Below are positions 21,441 to 29,845 of a stretch of DNA of 36,005 nucleotides, piece by piece; positions within the stretch are counted from its first letter, which is position 1, and each line of letters starts with the position of its first letter. A program made the position numbers and the translations under genes. This stretch comes from Pseudonocardia sp. (GTDB taxonomy: Bacteria; Actinomycetota; Actinomycetes; Mycobacteriales; Pseudonocardiaceae). The stretch spans positions 1-36,005 of the forward strand of contig JASLAP010000206.1 of assembly GCA_030147065.1 (NCBI GenBank), given 5' to 3'. The notes under the pieces were generated by a model. It saw nothing but the letters and a program-made list of their open reading frames with translations. It did no database searches and was not told the DNA's origin.

Positions 21441-22897
21441 CCGACGCGCACCCGGACGAACTCCAGGCCGGTCAGCTCGGCGACGGCGGCCAGTTCGGCG
21501 GCCCGGTGACCGGTGCCCAGCGCCCAGTGGTGGTCCACGCCCGAGGCGCTCCAGGCGTCGGTCCACTCGCCGGGGTCGACCCCGAAGTCGACCCGCGAGG
21601 TGGTGTTGCCGATCGCCAGGTGCGGGCCGTCGACCACCTCGCCCTCCGCGGCGACCAGCACGTAGCGGCCGTCGCGGCGCTGGCCGAGCCCGCACAGGGT
21701 GACCGGGCCGGACCGGACGTCGAACTCCACCGACACCCCCCAGCCGCGCTTGCCGTGGTAGACCCCGAGCCCGCGCAGCACCGGCCTGCGCGCGCCGATG
21801 CCCAGGTGCGCGGGCCCGTCGTGGCCCATCTCGACCACCCCGGCGGTGAAGTCCAGGGCCTGCAGCTCGGTGAACGACCCGCCCGCCCCCAGCCGGTCCA
21901 TGACCAGCATGGCGATCGAGTTGCGCAGCTCGTACTCCCCCGCCGCCGGGACGCCGCGGGCGGTGAGCAGCGAGGCGCCCAGGATCAGCCCGGCGCCGAG
22001 CCGCTCGTGCTGCTCGCCGGCCAGGCCGCGGTGGTAGTAGGCCAGCGAGTCCAGGGCGAAGTCGGAGACCAGCCGGTCGAGCCCGACCGAGACCTTCGCG
22101 CCCCAGGCCAGGTCGTCGGGGTCGACGCCGTCGTCGACGTCGAAGACCTGCCGGGTCAGCGCGACCCGCTCGGCGACCTGGTCGTCGGTGACCTCGGCGA
22201 CCCGCACCCGCAGGTCGTCGATCTCCAGGACCTCGACGTGCCCGCCGAGCTGCGCCGACACCGCGGTCAGGTCGGTGGAGACGTCGAGCATGCCCGGGTA
22301 GAGGTGGCCCATCAGGCCGTGCCGGCCGTGGCGCAGCGCGCCGCGCACCCCGGCGGCGCGCACCCAGCGGGCGATCCGGGTCCAGGCCCGCTCGTCCTCC
22401 AGGTACCCCGACACCGACCGGAACCCCACCCCGGCCCGCTCGAAGGCGTTGGCCATCTCCGGCAGCGGGCAGGCCCCGCAGTAGGCCAGCCAGGCCCCGG
22501 TGTCGAAGGTGGCGTGGTCCATCCGCTCGGTGGGCTGGAGGTTGATCAGCAGCACCGGGGCGCCGGACCGCTGGGCCACCGGGACCAGCATGGACGCGGT
22601 CATGTAGGTGGTGAGGAACCCGACGATCAGGTCGCAGCCGGCCCGGCGGAGCCGCTCGGCCGCCGCGGCGCCCTCCTGGGCGTCGGAGATGAACCCGGCG
22701 TCGACGACCTCCACGTCACCCTCGGCCGCCCCCAGCTCCCGCATGCGCTCGGCCACCCGGGCCGCGGAGCTCTGCAGCTGCGGGAGCAGGTCGGGGAACT
22801 GCGGCCAGTAGGCGCCCAGCCCGCCGGCGACGAGCCCGACGGTGGTGCGGCGCGGGCGGACCCGCGGCAGGGACGGGGTGGTCGGGGTGCTGGTCAC
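21437..22897 (-). CDS. L-arabinose/L-fucose isomerase-family protein
   Basis: A 486-residue aldose-ketose isomerase of the AraA/FucI group. The start, VTSTPTTPSLPRVRPRRTTV, has GAGGAGG upstream; the fold then begins GLVAGGLGAYWPQFPDLLPQ. A metal site like that of AraA can be traced: Glu in AAGEYELRNS, Glu in SFTELQALDF, His in VEMGHDGPAH and a late His in SGVDHHWALGTGH. The operon already encodes a TIM-barrel rhamnose isomerase (rhaI), so this second isomerase may handle another 6-deoxy sugar or pentose, such as L-fucose, L-arabinose or L-lyxose, or it may be a second rhamnose isomerase. The cytoplasmic product would feed rhaB and the aldolase. It overlaps rhaB by 4 bases. Confidence 0.82.
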   Translation of the reverse strand: MTSTPTTPSLPRVRPRRTTVGLVAGGLGAYWPQFPDLLPQLQSSAARVAERMRELGAAEGDVEVVDAGFISDAQEGAAAAERLRRAGCDLIVGFLTTYMTASMLVPVAQRSGAPVLLINLQPTERMDHATFDTGAWLAYCGACPLPEMANAFERAGVGFRSVSGYLEDERAWTRIARWVRAAGVRGALRHGRHGLMGHLYPGMLDVSTDLTAVSAQLGGHVEVLEIDDLRVRVAEVTDDQVAERVALTRQVFDVDDGVDPDDLAWGAKVSVGLDRLVSDFALDSLAYYHRGLAGEQHERLGAGLILGASLLTARGVPAAGEYELRNSIAMLVMDRLGAGGSFTELQALDFTAGVVEMGHDGPAHLGIGARRPVLRGLGVYHGKRGWGVSVEFDVRSGPVTLCGLGQRRDGRYVLVAAEGEVVDGPHLAIGNTTSRVDFGVDPGEWTDAWSASGVDHHWALGTGHRAAELAAVAELTGLEFVRVRVG

Positions 22898-22929
22898 GGG
22901 ATCCTCCTCGATCCTCCGAGCCGGGGCGG

Positions 22930-24984
22930 TCAGCGCAGGAACGCGGCGGCGACGCCGCTGTCGACCGGGACGTGCAGGCCGGTGGTCTGCGACAGGTCGC
23001 CTGCGGTCAGGGCGACCACCGCGGCGGCCACGTGCTCGGGCAGGACCTCCCGGCCGAGCAGGGTGCGCCTGGCGTAGTACGCGCCCAGCTCCTCCTCGGG
23101 GACGCCGTAGACCTCGGCCCGCTTGGCACCCCAGCCGCCGGCGAAGATCCCCGAGCCGCGCACCACGCCGTCGGGGTTGATGCCGTTGACCCGGATGCCG
23201 TGCGGGCCCAGCTCGGCGGCCAGCAGCCGCACCTGGTGGGCCTGGTCGGCCTTGGTCGCGCCGTAGGCGATGTTGTTCGGGCCGGCGAACAGGGAGTTCT
23301 TGCTGGAGATGTAGACGATGTCGTGGCGGAGGTCCCCGCCGGCGCCCTGGTCGATCATCGCCTTGGCGGCGGCCCGGGACACCAGGAACGAGCCCTTGGC
23401 CATCACGTCGTGCTGCAGGTCCCAGTCGCGCACGCTGGTCTCCAGCAGCGGCTTGGAGATCGACAGCCCGGCGTTGTTGACCACCAGGTCGACCCCGCCG
23501 AAGGCGAGCGCCGCGGCGTCGACGGCCCGCTGCACGGCGTCCTCGTCGGACACGTCGGCCCCGACGCCCACCGCGACGTCGGTGCCGCCGATCTCCGCGG
23601 CGGCCGCGCCGGCCTTCGCCGCGTCCAGGTCGGCCAGCACGACGCACGCCCCCTCCGCGGCCAGCCGCTCGGCGGTGGCCCGGCCGATGCCCGACGCCGC
23701 GCCGGTGACCAGGGCGATCCGCCCGGCCAGCGGCTTGGGCTTGGGCATCCGGGCGAGCTTGGCCTCCTCCAGCGCCCAGTACTCGATGCGGAACTTCTCC
23801 GACTCCGGGATCGGGTCGTAGCGCGAGACCGTCTCCGCGCCGCGCATGACGTTGATCGCGTTGACGTAGAACTCGCCGGCCACCCGGGCGGTCTGCTTGG
23901 TCGCGCCGAAGCTGAACATGCCCACGCCGGGCACCAGCACGATCGCCGGGTCGGCGCCGCGCATCGCCGGCGAGTCCGGCGCGGCGTGCCGCTCGTAGTA
24001 GGCGCGGTAGTCCTCGCGGTAGGCGGTGTGCAGGTCCCGCAGCCGAGCGACAGCCTGCTCCAGCGGGGCGTCCGCGGGCAGGTCCAGCACCAGCGGGCGG
24101 ACCTTGGTGCGCAGGAAGTGGTCCGGGCAGGAGGTGCCCAGCGCGGCCAGCGGCGCGAGCTTCTCCCGGGCCAGGAAGTCCAGCACCGCCTCGGTGTCGG
24201 TGAAGTGCCCGACCTGGCGGCGGTCGGTGCTGGCCAGCCCGCGGACGACCGGCGCGAGCGCGGCGGCCCGGGCCCGGCGCTGCTCCTCGGGCAGGGCCGC
24301 GAAACCGGCCCGGACCTCGCCGAACGGGTGCGGAGCACCCGCCGCGCGGGCGTCGATGAACGCCTGCGCGGTGCGGATGATCTCCACGGAGTTCCGCTCG
24401 CACTCGTCGCTGGTCGCACCCCACGCGGTGATCCCGTGCCCGCCCAGGACCACCCCGATCGCCTGCGGGTTGGCCCGGGCGACCGCGGCGATGTCCAGCC
24501 CGAGCTGGAACCCCGGCCGCCGCCAGGGCACCCACAGCACCCGGTCGCCGAAGATCTCCTTGGTCAGCTCCGCGCCGTCGGCGGCGGTGGCGACGGCGAT
24601 GCCGGCGTCGGGGTGCAGGTGGTCGACGTGCGCGGCCTCGACCAGCCCGTGCATCGCGGTGTCGATCGACGGGGCGGCCCCGCCGCGGCCGTGCAGGCAG
24701 TAGTCGAACGCGGCGACCATCTCGTCCTCGCGCTCCACGCCGGGGTAGACCCCGGTGAGCGCGCGCAGCCGGTCCAGGCGCAGCACCGCCAGCCCGGGCT
24801 CGGTGAGCGTGCCCAGGTCGCCCCCGGAGCCCTTGACCCACAGCAGGTCGACCGGGCCGCCGGTCACCGGGTCGGTGACCGAGCCCTTCGCCGAGGTGTT
24901 GCCCCCGGCGTAGTTGGTGGTGGTCGGGTCGGCGCCGAGGCGGTTGCTCCGGTCGAGCAGCTCCTGGACGGTGGGGTGGCTCAT
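22930..24984 (-). CDS. Bifunctional rhamnulose-1-phosphate aldolase / lactaldehyde dehydrogenase
   Basis: A 684-residue fusion. The first part (about residues 1-395) is a class II aldolase: NYAGGNTSAKGS near the start, AAHVDHLHPDAGIAVATAAD with the zinc His pair, and VVLGGHGITAWG with a third His. It splits L-rhamnulose 1-phosphate to dihydroxyacetone phosphate and L-lactaldehyde. The second part (about 420-684) is an SDR with TGAASGIGRATAERLA, NNAGLSIS, the serine of YISSKNSLF and the YGATK catalytic pair; it likely oxidises lactaldehyde with NAD. This fusion is common in actinobacterial and some other rhamnose operons. The ATG has AAGGAA upstream. The 98-base gap before it, the largest in the operon, contains a palindromic repeat. 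Confidence 0.92.
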   Translation of the reverse strand: MSHPTVQELLDRSNRLGADPTTTNYAGGNTSAKGSVTDPVTGGPVDLLWVKGSGGDLGTLTEPGLAVLRLDRLRALTGVYPGVEREDEMVAAFDYCLHGRGGAAPSIDTAMHGLVEAAHVDHLHPDAGIAVATAADGAELTKEIFGDRVLWVPWRRPGFQLGLDIAAVARANPQAIGVVLGGHGITAWGATSDECERNSVEIIRTAQAFIDARAAGAPHPFGEVRAGFAALPEEQRRARAAALAPVVRGLASTDRRQVGHFTDTEAVLDFLAREKLAPLAALGTSCPDHFLRTKVRPLVLDLPADAPLEQAVARLRDLHTAYREDYRAYYERHAAPDSPAMRGADPAIVLVPGVGMFSFGATKQTARVAGEFYVNAINVMRGAETVSRYDPIPESEKFRIEYWALEEAKLARMPKPKPLAGRIALVTGAASGIGRATAERLAAEGACVVLADLDAAKAGAAAAEIGGTDVAVGVGADVSDEDAVQRAVDAAALAFGGVDLVVNNAGLSISKPLLETSVRDWDLQHDVMAKGSFLVSRAAAKAMIDQGAGGDLRHDIVYISSKNSLFAGPNNIAYGATKADQAHQVRLLAAELGPHGIRVNGINPDGVVRGSGIFAGGWGAKRAEVYGVPEEELGAYYARRTLLGREVLPEHVAAAVVALTAGDLSQTTGLHVPVDSGVAAAFLR

Positions 24985-25011
24985 GGTTCCTTCCGGTGTC
25001 GTCGGTCGGGC

Positions 25012-25070
25012 CGGTTCAGCAAAGCCACGTTCCGGTCCGTTGCGGGCAGCATCGTGGCTTTCCTGAACCG
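25012..25070. repeat. Palindromic repeat, family A, copy 2 (inside the rhamnose operon)
   Basis: CGGTTCAGCAAAGCCACG (25012-25029) pairs with 25053-25070 at 17 of 18 positions; the one mismatch is also where it differs from the copy at 19897-19947, in which the base is G. Both copies share TCAG(G/C)AAAGCCACGTTCC on the left and CGTGGCTTTCCTGA on the right, while the loops differ. Here it lies between rhaI and the aldolase gene, where it may attenuate or protect the transcript. Confidence 0.85.
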
Positions 25071-25082
25071 CGGGGCGGTGGG

Positions 25083-26255
25083 TCAGGCGCCCCAGCCGGC
25101 CTGGGTGCCGCCGACCCGCTCGGCGACGATCCGCTCCTGGTAGCCGGAGCGGTGGTAGGCCGCGACCGGGTCCGGGTCCAGGCCCGTGTCGGCGCGCAGG
25201 TCGCCCAGCAGCGGGCGGACGTCGGTGGCGAAGGCGTCCATCAGGGCCGCGTTCGCGGCGAGCACGTCACCGGACTGCTGCGCGGCGGCCAGCGCGGAGG
25301 TGTCGACCAGCAGCGCCTTGGCCGTGGCCTCCTGCACGTTGAGCACCGAGCGGATGATCGCCGGGATCTTCGCCTCGATGTTGTGGCACTGGTCGAGCAT
25401 GAACGCGATCGGCGCCCCGCCCGCGCTGTACCCCTCGCCCAGCGCGTCCGCCGACACGATCTCGAACATGATCCGGAACAGCTGGAACGGGTCGGCCGCA
25501 CCGACCATCAGGTCGTCGTCGGCGTAGAAGCGGGAGTTGAAGTCGAACGCGCCCAGCCGCCCGGCCCGCAGCAGGAACGCCACGATGAACTCGATGTTCG
25601 TGCCCGGCGCGTGGTGGCCGGTGTCGATGCACACCGTCGCCTTCGGCCCCAGCTCCAGGCAGTGCGCGTAGCTGGTGCCCCAGTCCGGGACGTCGGTGGT
25701 GTAGAAGGCCGGCTCGAACAGCTTGTACTCCAGCAGCATCCGCTGGTCGTCGCCGAGCCGGTCGTAGACCTCGCGCAGCGCGGCGGCCAGCCGGTCCTGG
25801 CGGGCCCGGATGGAGTCCTGGCCGGGGTAGTTGGTGCCGTCGGCGAACCACAGCTTCAGGTCGCGGCTGCCGGTGGCGTCCATGACGTCGACGCACTCCA
25901 GCAGGTGGTCGACCGCCTTGCGGCGCACCCCGGGGTCGGGGTTGGTGACCGAGCCGAGCTTGTAGGAGTCGTCCTGGAAGACGTTGGCGTTGATCGCGCC
26001 GATGCCGACCCCCTGCTCGGCGGCGAACCGGGCCAGCGCGGCGTAGTCGTCCACCCGGTCCCACGGGATGTGCAGCGCCACGGTCGGCGCGACCCCGGTG
26101 AGCCGGTGCACCACGGCCGCGTCGGCCAGCTTCTCCCACGGGTCGCGGGGCACGCCGGCCTGGGCGAAGACCTTGAACCGGGTGCCGGAGTTGGCGTAGG
26201 CCCACGACGGGGTCTCGATGCGCTGCTGGCGCAGCGCGCTGCGGACGTCTCTCAC
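25083..26255 (-). CDS. rhaI: L-rhamnose isomerase (TIM-barrel RhaI type)
   Basis: A 390-residue enzyme converting L-rhamnose to L-rhamnulose. It resembles the RhaI type known from Pseudomonas stutzeri, not E. coli RhaA. Metal-site elements: Glu in LLEYKLFEPAFY, Asp/His in TVCIDTGHHAPG, and Asp in LGAFDFNSRFYADDDL; KLWFADGTNYPGQDSIRARQ is also typical. The GTG start, VRDVRSALRQQRIETPSWAY, overlaps the rhaM stop as GTGA, so translation is coupled. TIM-barrel isomerases of this kind accept other rare sugars too, so substrate range may be broad. Confidence 0.93.
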   Translation of the reverse strand: MRDVRSALRQQRIETPSWAYANSGTRFKVFAQAGVPRDPWEKLADAAVVHRLTGVAPTVALHIPWDRVDDYAALARFAAEQGVGIGAINANVFQDDSYKLGSVTNPDPGVRRKAVDHLLECVDVMDATGSRDLKLWFADGTNYPGQDSIRARQDRLAAALREVYDRLGDDQRMLLEYKLFEPAFYTTDVPDWGTSYAHCLELGPKATVCIDTGHHAPGTNIEFIVAFLLRAGRLGAFDFNSRFYADDDLMVGAADPFQLFRIMFEIVSADALGEGYSAGGAPIAFMLDQCHNIEAKIPAIIRSVLNVQEATAKALLVDTSALAAAQQSGDVLAANAALMDAFATDVRPLLGDLRADTGLDPDPVAAYHRSGYQERIVAERVGGTQAGWGA

Positions 26256-26605
26256 GCGCGGTTCTCCGATCGGGACAGCTGGTCCTCCAGGTGGAAGACC
26301 TCCTGCAGGACGACGAACCCCTCGTCCGGGGGCCGGCCGTGCAGGCCGGTGAAGAACGGGGCCATCTCGGCCTGCCAGCGGGCGTTGACCTCGGTGGCGG
26401 CCATCGCGGCCTGCGCCGCGGCCAGGTCGTCGGCCTCGACGTAGCCGACCAGCAGCCCGTCCTCGCCCAGGTGCAGCGAGTAGTTGCGCCAGCCGGTGTC
26501 GCGCAGCGCGGCGAGCATCTCCGGCCAGACGGCGCGGTGGCGCTCCCGGTACTCGGCGAGCCGGTCGGGCCGGACCTGGAGCAGGAAGCAGTAGCGCACG
26601 CTCAC
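26252..26605 (-). CDS. rhaM: L-rhamnose mutarotase
   Basis: A 117-residue dimeric alpha-beta barrel protein that interconverts alpha- and beta-L-rhamnose, supplying the anomer used by the isomerase. Family features: RYCFLLQVRPDRLAEYRERH, with H23 at the expected catalytic position, then VWPEMLAALRDTGWRNYSLH, NARWQAEMAPFFTG and the closing LQEVFHLE. Starts with GTG at 26605. The gap to the preceding rhaS gene holds a strong 15-base-stem hairpin. Confidence 0.93.
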   Translation of the reverse strand: MSVRYCFLLQVRPDRLAEYRERHRAVWPEMLAALRDTGWRNYSLHLGEDGLLVGYVEADDLAAAQAAMAATEVNARWQAEMAPFFTGLHGRPPDEGFVVLQEVFHLEDQLSRSENRA

Positions 26606-26619
26606 CCCCGACGGTGGTG

Positions 26620-26652
26620 CCCGGGGCGGGCCGGTGCCCGGCCCGCCCCGGG
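26620..26652 (-). terminator. Strong intercistronic hairpin between rhaS and rhaM
   Basis: CCCGGGGCGGGCCGG (26620-26634) and its perfect complement (26638-26652) are separated by a 3-base loop, TGC on the plus strand. It begins 3 bases after the rhaS stop. Such hairpins after binding-protein genes usually stabilise the upstream message or partly stop transcription, so that the binding protein is made in excess over the enzymes. Confidence 0.75.
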
Positions 26653-26655
26653 TGC

Positions 26656-27741
26656 TCAGAAGTCGAACTGGTCGATGTTGTTCGCGTCGAACACCGTCGG
26701 CGGGCCGAGCACGACCTCGCCGTCGGCCTCGACGGTGTACTCACCGAGCTTGCCCGCGGTGAACGTCTCGCCCTCGGCGCCGGTGATCTGCCCCGAGGCC
26801 AGCGCGGCGCCGGCGTAGCCGGCCAGGTAGCCGATGTCGGCCGGGTTCCACAGCGCGAACTGGCTGACCGTGCCGTCCTTGACGTACTCGCGCATCTGGT
26901 TCGGCAGCCCCAGCCCGGTGACCGCCACCCGGCCCTTGTACTCCGAGCTGGAGACGTAGCGGGCGGTCGCGGCGATGCCGACGGTGGTCGGCGAGACGAT
27001 CACCTTGAGGTTCGGGTAGGTCGAGAGCAGGCCCTGGGCCTCCTGGAACGACTTCTGGTCGTCGTCGTTGCCGTAGACGGTGGCGACCAGCTGCATGCCG
27101 GCGTTCTCCGGCTTGGCCAGCTCGGTGTTCATCACCTCGATCCAGGCGTTCTGGTTGGTGGCGTTCGGGGTGGCCGACAGGATCGCGATCTCGCCCTGGC
27201 CGCCGCTGAGCGTGCGGGCCATCTCCACCAGCTTCTCGCCGATGCCCTGGGTGGTGGCCTGGTTGATGAACACGTCGCGGCACTCCTTCGCCGCGTCGGA
27301 GTCGAACGCGACGACCTTGATGCCGGCGTCGCGGGCCTGGTTGAGCGACGGGCAGACCGCGTTGGCGTCGTTGGCCGCGATGGCGATGACGTCCTGCTGC
27401 TGCTGGATCAGCGTGTTGATGTAGCTCACCTGCGAGGAGGCGCTGGCGTCGTTCGGGCCGACGAGCTTGTACTCGCCCTTGAGCTCGGTCACCGCCTCCT
27501 CACCGCCACCGACCTCGACGTCGGTGTAGGGGTTGTTGAGCTGCTTGGGCAGGAAGGCGATCTGCAGGCCCTCCTGGATCGGCGCGTTCGGGTCGGCGGT
27601 CGCGGCCGCCTCGCCACCGCCGGACGCGGGCTCGGCGGACTCGACGCTCTCGCGGGTGGTGCCGCCGCAGGCGGACAGGCCGAGCGCGAGCACCGCGCCG
27701 AGGGCCAGTGGCGCGGCGATGCGCCTCAGGGGTCGGTACAT
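26656..27741 (-). CDS. rhaS: Rhamnose ABC transporter substrate-binding lipoprotein
   Basis: A 361-residue secreted lipoprotein: signal peptide MYRPLRRIAAPLALGAVLAL ending in LSAC with the lipidated Cys at residue 25, then a Ser/Glu/Ala-rich tether (about 26-58). The type 1 sugar-binding fold follows: LQIAFLPKQLNNPYTDVEVG, QQDVIAIAANDANAVCPSLN, IKVVAFDSDA, GEIAILSATPNATNQNAWIE, LKVIVSPTTVGIAATAR and QFALWNPADIGYLAGYAG. It delivers L-rhamnose to RhaPQ at the cell surface. It lies 12 bases after rhaQ and is followed by a strong hairpin. Confidence 0.93.
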   Translation of the reverse strand: MYRPLRRIAAPLALGAVLALGLSACGGTTRESVESAEPASGGGEAAATADPNAPIQEGLQIAFLPKQLNNPYTDVEVGGGEEAVTELKGEYKLVGPNDASASSQVSYINTLIQQQQDVIAIAANDANAVCPSLNQARDAGIKVVAFDSDAAKECRDVFINQATTQGIGEKLVEMARTLSGGQGEIAILSATPNATNQNAWIEVMNTELAKPENAGMQLVATVYGNDDDQKSFQEAQGLLSTYPNLKVIVSPTTVGIAATARYVSSSEYKGRVAVTGLGLPNQMREYVKDGTVSQFALWNPADIGYLAGYAGAALASGQITGAEGETFTAGKLGEYTVEADGEVVLGPPTVFDANNIDQFDF

Positions 27742-27753
27742 CGGGGTTTCCTC

Positions 27754-28815
27754 TCAGGAGGACCGGACGGCCGGGGACGAGGTCGGGGGGGACGCGGTGC
27801 CGGACGGGCTGTCCGGCGGGTCGGGGTCGGCGGTGGGATCGGGCGGGGTCGGTCCCCGGCGGCGGGCCACCGCGGCGCGGACCGCGCCGGCGGCGTTGGG
27901 GGCGAGCACCGAGGCGATCAGCAGCAGACCGGTGACCACGGTCAGCGCCTCGTTGGACACGTCGGCCAGGCGCAGGGCGTTCTGCAGGGCGGCCAGCAGC
28001 GTGGCGCCGGCGACCACCCCCCACAGCGTCCCGCGGCCGCCGAAGATGGACACCCCGCCGAGCAGCACCGCGGCCACCACGGCGAGCTCCAGCCCGGAGC
28101 CGTTGTCGGCCCGGGCGCTGGCGTAGCGCAGCGTCCACAGCACACCGGCCAGCGCGGCGACGCCGCCGGTGACCACGTAGAGCCAGAACTTGGTGCGGGC
28201 GACCCGGATGCCGGCGAACCGGGCGGCGTCCACCCCGGCGCCCATGGTGAACAGCGACCGGCCCAGCGGGGTCGCGTGCAGCACCACGCCGAAGACCAGG
28301 GCCAGCAGCAGCAGCGGGAACACCAGGTTCGGGATCCCGCCGACGGTGCCGGTGACCAGGTCGGTGTAGGCCGCCGGGTACTGGGCGACGGCGGCGTCGC
28401 CGAGCACCACCAGGGCCAGCCCGCGGTAGAGGGCCAGGGTGCCGATGGTGACCGCCAGCGACGGCAGCGCGAACACCGTCACGAACAGCCCGTTGACCGC
28501 GCCCAGCACCAGCCCGAGCAGCAGGCACAGCGGGATGATGGTCTCGATCGACAACCCGGCCTGCCACATCGCGCCCATCGCCGCGCTGGACAGCCCCAGC
28601 GTGCTGGCCACCGACAGGTCGATCTCGCCGGTGACGATCACCAGCGTCATCGGCAGCGCGATCAGCAGGATCGGGGCCAGGTCCAGCACCAGGAACGCCA
28701 CGTTGCGCCCGGACGCGAAGTTGTCCACGGTCACGGCGGCGACCAGCACGAACACCACGAGCAGCGCGATGATCGCGGTGTCCCACCCGGCCCGGGGCCG
28801 GCGACGCTCAGCCAC
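27754..28815 (-). CDS. rhaQ: Rhamnose ABC transporter permease
   Basis: A 353-residue ribose/rhamnose-type (RbsC-like) membrane permease with about 8-10 hydrophobic spans. Typical family segments are TLVIVTGEIDLSVASTLGLS, PSLAVTIGTLALYRGLALVV, FTMGAGVDAARFAGIRVART (the loop that contacts the ATPase) and AVVAAVLLGGVSIFGGRGTL. The last 35 residues are Pro/Asp/Ser-rich (PTPPDPTADPDPPDSPSGTA) and likely disordered. The GTG start overlaps the end of rhaP by 8 bases. Together with rhaP it forms the heterodimeric channel; assignment of P versus Q follows gene order in known rhaSTPQ operons. Confidence 0.9.
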   Translation of the reverse strand: MAERRRPRAGWDTAIIALLVVFVLVAAVTVDNFASGRNVAFLVLDLAPILLIALPMTLVIVTGEIDLSVASTLGLSSAAMGAMWQAGLSIETIIPLCLLLGLVLGAVNGLFVTVFALPSLAVTIGTLALYRGLALVVLGDAAVAQYPAAYTDLVTGTVGGIPNLVFPLLLLALVFGVVLHATPLGRSLFTMGAGVDAARFAGIRVARTKFWLYVVTGGVAALAGVLWTLRYASARADNGSGLELAVVAAVLLGGVSIFGGRGTLWGVVAGATLLAALQNALRLADVSNEALTVVTGLLLIASVLAPNAAGAVRAAVARRRGPTPPDPTADPDPPDSPSGTASPPTSSPAVRSS

Positions 28816-29845
28816 GGTGGGGCTCCTTCCGGCGCAGCCGGGCCGCCACCCGGTCGGCGACCACCCGGTCGGTGCCGATGGCCGCCAGGATCAGCGCGCC
28901 GACGATCGCGCCCTGCCAGAACTGGTCGATCGCCAGCACCGGCAGGGCGCTGCCGATGGTGGTGAGCAGCAGCGCGCCGATCGCGGCGCCGTAGACCGTG
29001 CCGCTGCCGCCGAACACCGCCACCCCGCCGACCACGACCGCGGCCACGACCTGCAGCTCGTAGCCGGTGCCCGACGCGGCGTCGACGGTGCCGAAGCGGG
29101 CCGCGAACAGCACCCCGGCCAGCCCGGCCAGCGCGCCGCTGACCGCGAACGCGGCCAACACGCGCCGCCCGACCGGCACCCCGGCCAGCACCGCGGCCTG
29201 CGGGTTGGAGCCCATCGCGTACAACTCGCGGCCCGACCGGTAGCTGCGCAGCACGAACCCGGCGGCGAGCACCACGGCCAGCGCGATCAGCACCAGCCAC
29301 GGCACGCCGAGCACCCCCGCGGTGCCGAAGGCCAGGAACCCGGGCGGCAGCTCGTCGGCGTTGATCTGCTGGCCGCCGGCCCAGAAGAAGCAGATGCCGC
29401 GGTAGACGTAGAGCGTGCCCAGGGTGACCACCAGCGCGGGCACGTTGCCGAACCGCACCAGCGCCCCGTTGACCACCCCGCAGGCCGCGCCGACCGCGGC
29501 GCCGACCAGCAGCGCCACCACGATCGGGGTGCCCGGCGCGGCCTGCAGCAGGGTGCCGACGGCGTAGGCGGACAACCCGAGCACCGACCCGACCGACAGG
29601 TCGATGTTGCGGGTGATCACCACGATGGTCTGGCCGACCGCGAGCACCACCAGGATGGCCGCGGCCAGCACCAGGTCGCGCACGCTCTGCCCGGACAGGA
29701 ACCGCGGGTTCGCCGCGGCGGTCACCGCGACCAGCACCACCAGGGCGAGCACGATGCCCAGCTCGCGCACGCGCAGCAGCACCCCCGCCCGCGCCGCGGC
29801 CCGGGCGTCCGCCCGCTCCTCGACCCGCTCGTCGACGGGGGTCAC
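28808..29845 (-). CDS. rhaP: Rhamnose ABC transporter permease
   Basis: A 345-residue RbsC-like permease. After a charged start, VTPVDERVEERADARAAARA, about 8-10 spans follow, with TIVVITRNIDLSVGSVLGLS, PALVVTLGTLYVYRGICFFW, YAMGSNPQAAVLAGVPVGRR (ATPase contact) and QVVAAVVVGGVAVFGGSGTV. The pattern closely repeats that of the neighbour permease, as expected for a heterodimer from an old duplication. GTG overlaps the rhaT stop as GTGA and the gene overlaps rhaQ by 8 bases, so the three transporter genes are translationally coupled. Confidence 0.9.
   Translation of the reverse strand: MTPVDERVEERADARAAARAGVLLRVRELGIVLALVVLVAVTAAANPRFLSGQSVRDLVLAAAILVVLAVGQTIVVITRNIDLSVGSVLGLSAYAVGTLLQAAPGTPIVVALLVGAAVGAACGVVNGALVRFGNVPALVVTLGTLYVYRGICFFWAGGQQINADELPPGFLAFGTAGVLGVPWLVLIALAVVLAAGFVLRSYRSGRELYAMGSNPQAAVLAGVPVGRRVLAAFAVSGALAGLAGVLFAARFGTVDAASGTGYELQVVAAVVVGGVAVFGGSGTVYGAAIGALLLTTIGSALPVLAIDQFWQGAIVGALILAAIGTDRVVADRVAARLRRKEPHRG

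Noticed and set aside
21437..24841. A single 1134-codon open frame covering the isomerase-like gene and extending through the aldolase/dehydrogenase region
   Set aside because: Only the part from 22897 down matches a protein family and has a ribosome site; the rest is a frame opposite or offset to the aldolase gene, Gly/Arg/Ala-rich and without any fold.
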